Of a DNA stretch of 15,923 nt, positions 1 through 4,844 are shown one piece after another. This stretch comes from an uncultured Lachnospiraceae bacterium (GTDB lineage Bacteria; Bacillota; Clostridia; Lachnospirales; Lachnospiraceae). Made by a program: the position numbers and the translations under genes. How positions within the stretch are numbered: position 1 is the stretch's first letter; every line of letters starts with the position of its first letter. The stretch covers positions 1 to 15,923 of the forward strand of contig CAJTSH010000056.1 in the NCBI GenBank assembly GCA_910578885.1, in the 5' to 3' direction. The notes below the pieces were generated by a model. That model ran no database searches. It saw nothing but the letters and a program-made list of their open reading frames with translations, and was not told the origin of the DNA.

Positions 1-81
1 GCTTAGGCATTGATATCCTTGTAAAAAAAGTGTCAACCAATATTGACAATATCACAAGTTTCGCCTTGCTCTGCGCCCCTT
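1..81 (+). promoter_or_regulatory. Probable CRISPR leader (cut by window edge)
   Basis: This stretch lies upstream of the first repeat on the side where a type II leader is expected, because the repeats read GTTTGAG first and the tracrRNA anti-repeat (929-956) fixes transcription as left to right. It has a TTGACA-like hexamer at 43-48 and a short inverted repeat (gtcaa/ttgac, about 32-46), but no clear -10. The last 30 bases (52-81) have spacer length, yet the preceding 36 bases do not resemble the repeat, so I read this as leader. One frame is open from base 3 into the first repeat and could be a gene tail, but I do not recognise it. Confidence 0.4.
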
Positions 82-315
82 GTTTGAGAATGATGTAAAA
101 ATGTATGGTACTCAAACCTTCCTCTGTTGTTGCGTATGTAAAATGGTGTTTGAGAATGATGTAAAAATGTATGGTACTCAAACATAACTTCCTTGAGACG
201 AAGGAGGTGTTCGGTTTGAGAATGATGTAAAAATGTATGGTACTCAAACACTTATTGAGCGAATCATTGAATGGATGGAGTTTGAGAATGATGTAAAAAT
301 GTATGGTACTCAAAC
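82..315 (+). CRISPR. Type II CRISPR array, 4 repeats and 3 spacers
   Basis: Four identical 36-bp repeats lie at 82-117, 148-183, 214-249 and 280-315, separated by three different 30-bp spacers (118-147, 184-213, 250-279). The repeat starts GTTTGAGAATGATG and ends GGTACTCAAAC, so its ends form a 7-bp inverted repeat (GTTTGAG/CTCAAAC). A 36/30 spacing and a GTTTGAGA start are typical of type II-A arrays in Lachnospiraceae and relatives. The last repeat is not degenerate, which suggests a young or trimmed array. No cas gene lies in the window; cas9, cas1 and cas2 would have to be left of base 1 or elsewhere. Transcription direction is supported by the anti-repeat encoded on the minus strand at 929-956. 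Confidence 0.97.
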
Positions 316-371
316 TTGATTGATACCAGATAAGGACAAATTTTTATTTTTGCAGAAAAGAAATGTGTATC

Positions 372-400
372 TTGCAATTAAAATTTGCATATGCTATAAT
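372..400 (+). promoter_or_regulatory. Promoter of the antitoxin RNA
   Basis: A -35 TTGCAA (372-377) and a consensus -10 TATAAT (395-400) are 17 bp apart, and the -10 carries the extended TGC before it. The predicted start is near 407. The transcript runs into the strong hairpin at 449-484 without a convincing ORF, as expected for a small regulatory RNA. Confidence 0.75.
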
Positions 401-406
401 GCCATT

Positions 407-492
407 AGGCAAAAAGAGATGCAAAAGTTCTATGTGAACAGAGAACGAAATCCCCGAACCGTGTTCCAGCACAGTTCGGGGATTCTTCTTTA
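407..492 (+). ncRNA. Antisense antitoxin RNA of a type I toxin-antitoxin module (par RNA II-like)
   Basis: This predicted RNA of about 85 nt starts near 407 and ends at the hairpin 449-484 with its T-rich tail. It converges on the toxin gene at 521-619, and the two transcripts should share the terminator. Bases 411-440 repeat, in the same orientation, the segment 597-626 that overlaps the toxin start codon. Because the toxin is read from the other strand, this RNA can pair with the toxin mRNA: identical blocks AAAAAG, GATGCAAA and ATGTGAACA, with the three substitutions between them all giving G:U wobbles. That pairing would cover the ATG and touch the Shine-Dalgarno site, as in the par locus of pAD1. 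RNA ends are inferred. Confidence 0.75.
449..484. terminator. Bidirectional terminator shared by toxin mRNA and antitoxin RNA
   Basis: An 11-bp perfect stem (AATCCCCGAAC at 449-459 with GTTCGGGGATT at 474-484) is extended by an inner GTG/CAC stem at 461-463/470-472. On the plus strand it is followed by a T-rich tract (485-497); on the minus strand by a weaker TTCGTTCT tract. It lies where the two convergent transcripts meet. Confidence 0.8.
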
Positions 493-520
493 CTTTTATA
501 GTGGCAAAGCACCCACTAGG

Positions 521-619
521 CTATTTGTTGCTCTTGTCGTCACCGTCTAACCATTTGATGATGTAGTGGCAAGCCACACCAGCCACAACGGCGATTAAAA
601 AGGATGCAAATAACTCCAT
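521..619 (-). CDS. Small hydrophobic type I toxin, Fst-like (32 aa)
   Basis: The peptide begins MELFASFLIAVVAGV and ends WLDGDDKSNK: one membrane segment (about residues 3-22), then a short polar tail. Length and layout match the Fst/par family of type I toxins (Fst is 33 aa, membrane-inserting, with an acidic tail after the helix), although the proline seen inside the Fst helix is absent. The ATG at 619 has a good ribosome site, GAGGTG at 625-630 with a 5-base gap, and an extended -10 promoter on the same strand at 665-673. The mRNA would end at the hairpin 449-484. The first part of the 5' UTR can form GTTGC/GCAAC, which may slow translation. The product is inferred to damage the cell's own membrane when antitoxin RNA is lost. 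It is easily missed because of its size. Confidence 0.75.
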   Translation of the reverse strand: MELFASFLIAVVAGVACHYIIKWLDGDDKSNK

Positions 620-664
620 GTGAACACCTCATCCCTGTTGCGGGTATCGGTGAGCAACGCATAG

Positions 665-673
665 ATTATAGCA
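665..673 (-). promoter_or_regulatory. Extended -10 promoter of the toxin gene
   Basis: On the minus strand this reads TGCTATAAT, a perfect -10 with the extended TGn motif. No good -35 is visible at 16-18 bp, as is common with extended -10 sites. The predicted start near 658 gives a 5' UTR of about 39 nt. The same nine bases form the -10 of the antitoxin promoter. Confidence 0.65.
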
Positions 674-838
674 TACTATTTCATGTTCGTGTACCTTTTC
701 TCAAAGATTTATTCTTGGAATTGTGGCTATCACAATCCGATGCTCGCTATTTCTGCGGACACGCTCTAGCCTTATGGTTAATCTTCTCGTATAGTAAATG
801 CCTATTTTCACATCCGAGAAGAATATTTATATCTTTAT
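674..838. other. Non-coding spacer with inverted repeats
   Basis: No supported gene lies between the toxin promoter and the tracrRNA region. It contains a small hairpin (ATTGTG/CACAAT-type, about 719-734) and a longer inverted repeat, TCTTCTCG at 782-789 with CGAGAAGA at 815-822. Either could belong to a longer tracrRNA tail on the minus strand, but neither is followed by a U-tract there. Confidence 0.4.
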
Positions 839-957
839 CTTTGTTGTGCATTCTTCTTTTTTGCTCAATTATGGGTTTTATCCTTATCTGGCTCCGCATT
901 TGTACTGCCTTTCTACAATCTCTTCTCAGTTTGAGAATGATGTAAATATATATAATC
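839..957 (-). ncRNA. Candidate tracrRNA (anti-repeat near its 5' end; 3' end uncertain)
   Basis: On the plus strand 929-946 is identical to the first 18 bases of the CRISPR repeat, and the match continues to 956. The RNA read from the minus strand would pair with repeat positions 1-28 with one mismatch (position 19) and G:U wobbles at 22, 26 and 27. A decayed repeat would not be expected to change only in ways that keep pairing. A minus-strand TATAAT at 963-968 places the RNA start near 956, so the anti-repeat is at the 5' end as in type II tracrRNAs. Downstream there is a possible short stem TTGTA/TACAA (about 900-918), but I see no clear nexus like known ones and no U-tract terminator, so the 3' boundary is a guess and the tail may be degraded. 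Confidence 0.6.
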
Positions 958-962
958 CCCCA

Positions 963-968
963 ATTATA
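963..968 (-). promoter_or_regulatory. -10 element for the candidate tracrRNA
   Basis: On the minus strand this reads TATAAT, preceded by TG. No good -35 is seen 16-18 bp upstream. It would start transcription in the run of G about 6-7 bases further on, immediately before the anti-repeat. Confidence 0.45.
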
Positions 969-999
969 CAAAAATGTATATATCAGTTTGGAAATAATG

Positions 1000-1301
1000 A
1001 TTCGATGAGACTGTACACCTTTTATACAGTTGCTAGATTGTTGCTCTTTGATTTTGCCAATACCTGTAAGGTTGACACCGCAAAGATTAAGAATTGCTTT
1101 CAATGTTAGATATTCCTCTTTTTATCTTACTGTCTAACATATGTTTTTATTGCACCTTCGTCTTTGGCTAACAACATATACTCTTGTATTTTCTTTAAAA
1201 TCATCCATTGCAACTTCAACGCCGGTCGGCACATAATCATCTGCTTTCTGCTTGCATTGTTGATATGGATATTTTGTTACATGTATCGTATCAAAAAAAA
1301 G
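1000..1301 (-). pseudogene. Broken reading frame, possible gene relic
   Basis: One minus-strand frame has protein-like sequence interrupted by two close stops (TAG at 1134-1136, TAA at 1122-1124). The upstream piece (1137-1301) includes DDYVPTGVEVAMDDFKENTR and has no start codon. The downstream piece (from about 1121) includes KEEYLTLKAILNLCGVNL and TGIGKIKEQ, then runs into the AT-rich tracrRNA promoter. I do not recognise it with confidence. The second piece has some flavour of the C-terminal end of Cas9 proteins, and a cas9 relic beside a tracrRNA would make sense, but this is a guess. It may also be chance. Confidence 0.25.
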
Positions 1302-1521
1302 TTACAAGGTGTAAAGCCTATTCAATAAAGAATTACGGAAATTGAAATTTGATTTCCGTGTTAAAGGACTTTGCGCTGACTGTGTAAGTGCGGCAATTTT
1401 TATTCGAAAAAGCCTCCTTAGAAGCGTGTGACAGCTTTGCCGGCAGGTTGGTGGCATGGGGGATGAATAAGTTGCCAAATTTATTAAAATTCCCTAAACC
1501 CCTACTATTTCTTTCCCTATA
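1302..1521. other. Non-coding region with one hairpin
   Basis: No supported gene. A perfect 8-bp inverted repeat, ACGGAAAT at 1335-1342 with ATTTCCGT at 1352-1359, stands out. On the minus strand it is followed by a moderately T-rich stretch, so it could end minus-strand transcription, but no gene for it is evident. The 8-base A run at 1293-1300 is the only other marked feature. Confidence 0.4.
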
Positions 1522-1530
1522 TGATATAAT
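1522..1530 (+). promoter_or_regulatory. Extended -10 promoter of the alcohol dehydrogenase gene
   Basis: TGATATAAT gives a perfect -10 (1525-1530) with the extended TG motif; the -35 position (1502-1507) is poor. The predicted start near 1537 leaves a long 5' leader of about 187 nt. Confidence 0.55.
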
Positions 1531-1536
1531 GTAATG

Positions 1537-1723
1537 AATAGAAACCGACACGGTTTCAGCCCGTTTTGGGGGCGCATTATGCGAAGCACGACCGGCTTCC
1601 CATAATCAGATGGACGGCGCAAAATCAGCGCCCTTTATGGAATCTCAAAAGTGGGATTCCCATAAGCTATACACTAACACAAATTCATTACATAGCCGCC
1701 TATTGCGGCAGATTGGAGGAGAA
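1537..1723 (+). promoter_or_regulatory. Structured 5' leader of the alcohol dehydrogenase mRNA
   Basis: A series of hairpins is visible: GAAACCG/CGGTTTC (1541-1557), ATTATG-C-GAAGC with GCTTC-C-CATAAT (1576-1606), GGCGC/GCGCC (1616-1632), a TATGGAATC stem closed by GATTCCCATA (1636-1664), and GCCGC/GCGGC (1695-1709) just before the ribosome site GGAGG (1715-1719). GGGCGC at 1570-1575 can also pair with GCGCCC at 1628-1633, competing with the local 1616-1632 hairpin, so two folds are possible. There is no U-tract, so any control would act on translation or RNA stability. It does not match a riboswitch class I know, and no T-box motif is present. Confidence 0.45.
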
Positions 1724-2941
1724 ATGGCAAGATTTACATTACCACGTGACTTGTATCATGGCAAAGGTGCATTAGAGGCACTGAAATCATTTGAGGGAAA
1801 GCGGGCAATTATCTGCGTTGGCGGAGGCTCCATGAAGCGTTTTGGGTTCTTAGACAGGGCAAAACAGTATCTGGAAGAAGCCGGAATGGAAGTGCAGCTC
1901 TTTGAAGGGATTGAGCCGGACCCGTCAGTAGAGACCGTTATGAAGGGCGCCGAGGCAATGGCAGAGTTTGAGCCGGACTGGATTGTAGCAATGGGCGGCG
2001 GTTCTCCGATTGATGCGGCGAAGGCAATGTGGATTAAATATGAGTACCCGGATATCACATTTGAAGATATGTGCAAGGTCTTTGGAATACCGAAGCTGAG
2101 AAGAAAGGCACAGTTCTGTGCGATCTCTTCCACATCGGGAACGGCTACTGAAGTGACTGCATTTTCAATTATTACAGATTATGAAAAAGGAATCAAATAC
2201 CCGATTGCAGATTTCGAAATTACGCCGGATGTGGCGATTGTTGACCCGGAGCTGGCAGAGACAATGCCGCAGAAATTGGTTGCACATACCGGAATGGATG
2301 CGATGACCCATGCAGTTGAGGCATATGTATCTACAGCTAACTGTGATTTTACAGACCCGTTGGCTTTGCATGCAATTAAAATGATTCAAAGTGATCTGGT
2401 GGCGTCTTATAATGGAGACATGGCAAAGAGAGACTCCATGCACAATGCACAGTGCCTTGCAGGAATGGCATTTTCCAATGCGCTGCTTGGAATCGTACAT
2501 TCAATGGCGCATAAGACCGGAGCTGCATTTGCAGATTTTGGCGCGCATATCATACATGGGGCGGCAAATGCAATGTATCTTCCCAAAGTCATTGCCTTCA
2601 ATGCCAAGGACGATACAGCGAAAAAGCGTTATGGTGAAATCGTAGATTTTATGGGATTAGGCGGCGATACTCTGGATGAGAAGGTGGAGCTTTTGATTAC
2701 ATATCTCCGTAAGATGAATGATGATTTGAAGATACCGCACTGTATTCAGAATTATGGAGCGGACAGTTATCCGACAGAACAAGGCTTTGTACCCGAGGAA
2801 GTATTCTTGGAGAGACTGCCGGAGATTGCAGCAAATGCAATTCTGGATGCCTGCACAGGTTCCAATCCCCGTCAGCCGAGTCAGGAAGAAATGGAAAAGC
2901 TGCTGAAATGCTGCTATTATGATACCGAAGTAGATTTTTAA
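1724..2941 (+). CDS. Iron-containing alcohol dehydrogenase (405 aa)
   Basis: This is a group III, Fe-dependent NAD(P)-linked alcohol dehydrogenase, a cytoplasmic enzyme interconverting alcohols and aldehydes or ketones, usually in fermentative redox balance. The N-terminal dinucleotide-binding half has GGGS at 33-36 and GGGSPIDAAKA at 91-101. The C-terminal metal domain has GMDAMTHAVEAY (190-201), VHSMAHKTG (258-266) and HGAANA (278-283). By comparison with FucO, D192, H196, H259 and H278 are the metal ligands and H263 the nearby catalytic-site histidine; all are present. The ATG at 1724 was chosen because GGAGG (1715-1719) sits 4 bases upstream and the family sequence starts there; upstream in-frame ATGs fall inside the structured leader. 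Substrate (ethanol, butanol, propanediol) cannot be told from sequence. It appears monocistronic. Confidence 0.93.
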   Translation: MARFTLPRDLYHGKGALEALKSFEGKRAIICVGGGSMKRFGFLDRAKQYLEEAGMEVQLFEGIEPDPSVETVMKGAEAMAEFEPDWIVAMGGGSPIDAAKAMWIKYEYPDITFEDMCKVFGIPKLRRKAQFCAISSTSGTATEVTAFSIITDYEKGIKYPIADFEITPDVAIVDPELAETMPQKLVAHTGMDAMTHAVEAYVSTANCDFTDPLALHAIKMIQSDLVASYNGDMAKRDSMHNAQCLAGMAFSNALLGIVHSMAHKTGAAFADFGAHIIHGAANAMYLPKVIAFNAKDDTAKKRYGEIVDFMGLGGDTLDEKVELLITYLRKMNDDLKIPHCIQNYGADSYPTEQGFVPEEVFLERLPEIAANAILDACTGSNPRQPSQEEMEKLLKCCYYDTEVDF

Positions 2942-2955
2942 AAACTGCGCAGTTT
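2942..2955. repeat. 14-bp perfect palindrome after the dehydrogenase stop
   Basis: AAACTGCGCAGTTT is its own reverse complement and begins at the base after the stop codon. It has no U-tract. It could add to 3'-end folding or bind a protein; no clear role. Confidence 0.4.
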
Positions 2956-2981
2956 GCGAATAAGGACAGAGGAACGGAAAA

Positions 2982-3008
2982 TATGGGAGGTGTATGCAGC
3001 CTCCCATA
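2982..3008. terminator. Terminator between convergent genes
   Basis: TATGGGAGG (2982-2990) pairs with CCTCCCATA (3000-3008), a 9-bp stem with a 9-base loop. On the minus strand it is followed by TTTTCC and so fits the end of the HTH gene at 3077-3406; on the plus strand the following tract is only weakly T-rich. Confidence 0.6.
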
Positions 3009-3076
3009 ACTTCTCACATCAAATCAGATCGTAAGCAGGAAAATAATGGATTCCTGAGAACATCAATATACATTTC

Positions 3077-3406
3077 TTAAAAATCGAGCAGTTTTCTAAC
3101 CGCACTCTGCATGGCAGGATGATTTCTGAACTGGCGTACCAGTTCCTTTTCCAGTGCAGTCAGCCGGAAATTATTATTTTCCGGAACATATCCGAAAGCG
3201 ACCAGAATATCTGTAATGTTATAAATTTCGCAAAGAAGCATCAACGTATCTGCATCTGGCTGGGATTGTCCGCTTTCCCATCCATAGATTGTCTTTGGGG
3301 ATACGTTCAAGCCTTTTTGGGACAGCCGGTCAGCCACATCATTTACAGGCAAATGATTCTGTTTGCGATATTCTTTTAATACTTTGGCAATGTTTGCATT
3401 CTTCAT
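3077..3406 (-). CDS. XRE-family helix-turn-helix regulator (109 aa)
   Basis: This is a small cytoplasmic DNA-binding protein. Residues 5-60 form a Cro/C1-type HTH: IAKVLKEYRKQ, DVADRLSQKGLNVSPKTIYGW, then ESGQSQPDADTLMLLCEIY, with the family's W-E-x-G turn. The remainder (LTALEKELVRQFRNHPAMQ) is a short helical tail seen in many clostridial XRE proteins, probably for dimerisation. The start at 3406 has AGAGGTG 5 bases upstream and a strong promoter (3425-3453). It is divergent from the small HTH gene at 3530, and the two promoters lie back to back, so mutual or auto-regulation is likely. It is not obviously part of a toxin-antitoxin pair. Targets are unknown. Confidence 0.85.
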   Translation of the reverse strand: MKNANIAKVLKEYRKQNHLPVNDVADRLSQKGLNVSPKTIYGWESGQSQPDADTLMLLCEIYNITDILVAFGYVPENNNFRLTALEKELVRQFRNHPAMQSAVRKLLDF

Positions 3407-3424
3407 AAAGACACCTCTTGTTGT

Positions 3425-3453
3425 ATCTTATCCCACTCTTTTCTATACGTCAA
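3425..3453 (-). promoter_or_regulatory. Promoter of the XRE regulator gene
   Basis: On the minus strand TTGACG (3448-3453) and TAAGAT (3425-3430) are 17 bp apart. Confidence 0.75.
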
Positions 3454-3483
3454 TAAATTCTCGATTATAAAGAAAAATATTGA

Positions 3484-3512
3484 TTTACATTCTCTGAAAC
3501 AAAGAATATAAT
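3484..3512 (+). promoter_or_regulatory. Promoter of the 3530-3751 gene, with a possible operator
   Basis: TTTACA (3484-3489) and TATAAT (3507-3512) are 17 bp apart. Between them lie ATTCT (about 3489-3493) and AGAAT (about 3503-3507), an inverted repeat that may be a binding site for one of the flanking HTH proteins. Confidence 0.7.
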
Positions 3513-3529
3513 GGAAGTATTAACAAAAT

Positions 3530-3751
3530 ATGCAAAATGATAAGTGGGTGGTGAGACTTGTGAAAAGCAGAACGATGACAATGCGTCTGGCAGAGTATAT
3601 CCGTGACAATCAGATTTCTACCGAACAGGTGGCAGGGGAAACCGGCATACTGGAAGAGAAGCTAAAGACGGATACAGATTCTATTTTGAATGCAACAGAA
3701 TTTTTGGAGCTATGTGCATATTTAAGTGTGAAGCCGGAAGAACTAAAATAA
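3530..3751 (+). CDS. Small helix-turn-helix-like protein (up to 73 aa)
   Basis: The core (MRLAEYIRDNQISTEQVAGE and onward to LSVKPEELK) has the spacing of a minimal Cro/C1-type HTH: recruiting helix, turn, TGILEEKLKTDT, then a C-terminal ELCAYLSVKPEEL typical of the last helix in XRE domains. The ATG at 3530 has no clear ribosome site and lies only about 11 nt after the predicted RNA start; an in-frame GTG at 3560, behind GGTGGTGAG, is an alternative giving 63 aa. It is divergent from the larger XRE gene, so the two may form a small switch. The target genes are unknown; the transporter operon downstream has its own promoter. I am fairly sure it is a real gene, less so of the start. Confidence 0.65.
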   Translation: MQNDKWVVRLVKSRTMTMRLAEYIRDNQISTEQVAGETGILEEKLKTDTDSILNATEFLELCAYLSVKPEELK

Positions 3752-3874
3752 TTTCATTGCTATGATATCTGAAGCCTTTTCTCTTTCTGAAAATTTTCTC
3801 TTATATATTATTGATAATATTTCCGAATGATAAATAAATAGTCTTTTATGCCTGTATAAATATACACCTTCCCC

Positions 3875-3903
3875 TTGTGATTTACGGGAAATTGTGCTAT
3901 AAT
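3875..3903 (+). promoter_or_regulatory. Promoter of the amino-acid ABC transporter operon
   Basis: TTGTGA (3875-3880) and TATAAT (3898-3903) are 17 bp apart, with an extended TGC before the -10. The start is near 3910, giving a short, mostly unstructured 5' UTR of about 45 nt; no riboswitch is seen. Confidence 0.78.
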
Positions 3904-3955
3904 CCTTCCATTATGGACATGATGCAGATAAATGTATCATACAAAGGAGGATAAT

Positions 3956-4798
3956 ATGAAAAACATGAAAAAGTTTGCAGCTCTGGCGCTTTTTACGGCA
4001 ATGGCGATTTCCGTAGCAGGCTGTGGTTCTTCCGTACCGGCAAATACAGTATTTTCCGCAGATGATCTTTCTGGGAAGGTGATTGCAGTACAGCTTGGAA
4101 CTACAGGAGATATCTATGCATCCGATGAAGCCGATGCTCTAAATGAAGCGCTTTCCACAGAGGGCGGGTCTGATGCAGGAGAGACAACGGTTGACCGTTA
4201 CAATAAGGGAGCGGATGCTGTTCAGGCATTAAAGCAAGGCAAGGCGGATGTAGTGATTATTGACGAGCAGCCGGCAAAGGCATTTGTAGAAAAGAACGAT
4301 GATTTGATCATTTTGGACGACGCATTTGCGGATGAAGAGTATGCAATCTGTATTTCCAAGGATAATACGGAATTGACAGAGAAGTTCAATCAGGCAATCG
4401 CTGAATTGAAGGCGGAAGGGGTTTACGACCAGATCATCTCTAATTACATTGGTGATGATACGAAGGGAACCTGCCCGTATGTAACGCCGGAAGGCACAGA
4501 GTATCCGAACGGTACTTTGACAATGGCAACGAATGCCGCATTTGAGCCGTATGAGTTCTATGACGGCGGAAATATTGTGGGTATTGATGCGGAATTTGCA
4601 AAAGCGATCTGTGATAAGCTGGGATATGAATTAAAGATTGAGGATATGGAATTTGACGGAATTGTTGCAGCGGTACAGTCTGGCAGGGCTGATTTTGGTG
4701 CGGCCGGCATGACTGTAACAGAAGATCGTTTACAGAATATTGACTTTACGGATACTTATGCGACGGCGCGTCAGGTCATGATTGTAAGGGATAAATAA
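3956..4798 (+). CDS. Amino-acid ABC transporter substrate-binding lipoprotein, permuted domain order (280 aa)
   Basis: It is an extracellular solute-binding lipoprotein of the polar amino-acid (SBP_bac_3) family. The signal peptide ends in a lipobox, SVAGC, with the lipidated cysteine at 23. The mature part is unusual: residues 36-167 match what is normally the second part of the family (DLSGKVIAVQLGTTGDIYA, then ALKQGKADVVIIDE, ending LKAEGVYDQIISNY), while residues 186-280 match the normal first part (GTLTMATNAAFEPYEF, VGIDAEFAKAICDKLGY, GMTVTEDRLQNIDFTDTYA). The usual ligand residues are kept, R258 for the carboxylate and D103 for the amino group, so the fold is probably intact but circularly permuted at the hinge. 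The ATG at 3956 follows AAAGGAGG (3943-3950); an earlier ATG at 3932 overlaps that site. It is the first gene of the operon. Confidence 0.9.
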   Translation: MKNMKKFAALALFTAMAISVAGCGSSVPANTVFSADDLSGKVIAVQLGTTGDIYASDEADALNEALSTEGGSDAGETTVDRYNKGADAVQALKQGKADVVIIDEQPAKAFVEKNDDLIILDDAFADEEYAICISKDNTELTEKFNQAIAELKAEGVYDQIISNYIGDDTKGTCPYVTPEGTEYPNGTLTMATNAAFEPYEFYDGGNIVGIDAEFAKAICDKLGYELKIEDMEFDGIVAAVQSGRADFGAAGMTVTEDRLQNIDFTDTYATARQVMIVRDK

Positions 4799-4844
4799 TC
4801 TGAATAGCTGCTAATCTGGCACAATAGATGACGGAGGTTATATT

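Larger units (their letters stand above)
411..627 (+). repeat. Dispersed direct repeats forming the RNA-RNA pairing site
   Basis: Copy 1 is at 411-440 in the antitoxin RNA and copy 2 at 597-626 across the 5' end of the toxin gene. Both are about 30 bp, share the blocks AAAAAG, GATGCAAA and ATGTGAACA, and differ by one base of insertion in each copy and three transitions. All three transitions keep pairing as G:U in the antisense duplex, so the RNA interaction appears to be under selection. This is the arrangement of DRa/DRb in Fst-type systems. Confidence 0.8.

Noticed and set aside
52..81. A fourth spacer of 30 bases before the first repeat.
   Set aside because: The 36 bases before it do not resemble the repeat even in degenerate form.
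184..213. The end of spacer 2 shares nine bases (GAGGTGTTC) with the toxin ribosome-site region on the minus strand (about 622-630), as if the CRISPR system could target its own toxin gene.
   Set aside because: Nine bases including a ribosome-site core are expected by chance at this search size, and the PAM-proximal base mismatches.
320..550. A plus-strand 76-codon frame through the antitoxin RNA and toxin gene.
   Set aside because: It runs through the terminator hairpin and is antisense to the toxin; no ribosome site.
554..566. TTTGATGATGTAG inside the toxin gene resembles part of the CRISPR repeat.
   Set aside because: It needs a gap and is explained by the coding sequence; the pairing potential is poor compared with 929-956.
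604..945. A 113-codon open frame on the plus strand across the toxin promoter and tracrRNA region.
   Set aside because: No ribosome site, odd composition, and it overlaps better-supported non-coding features and ends in the anti-repeat.
1333..1551. A minus-strand 72-codon frame upstream of the alcohol dehydrogenase.
   Set aside because: GTG start without ribosome site, overlaps the promoter and the hairpin at 1335-1359, and reads unlike a protein.
1610..1723. An N-terminal extension of the alcohol dehydrogenase from the ATG at 1610.
   Set aside because: The extension lies in the hairpin-rich leader, lacks a ribosome site and adds 38 residues not seen in the family.
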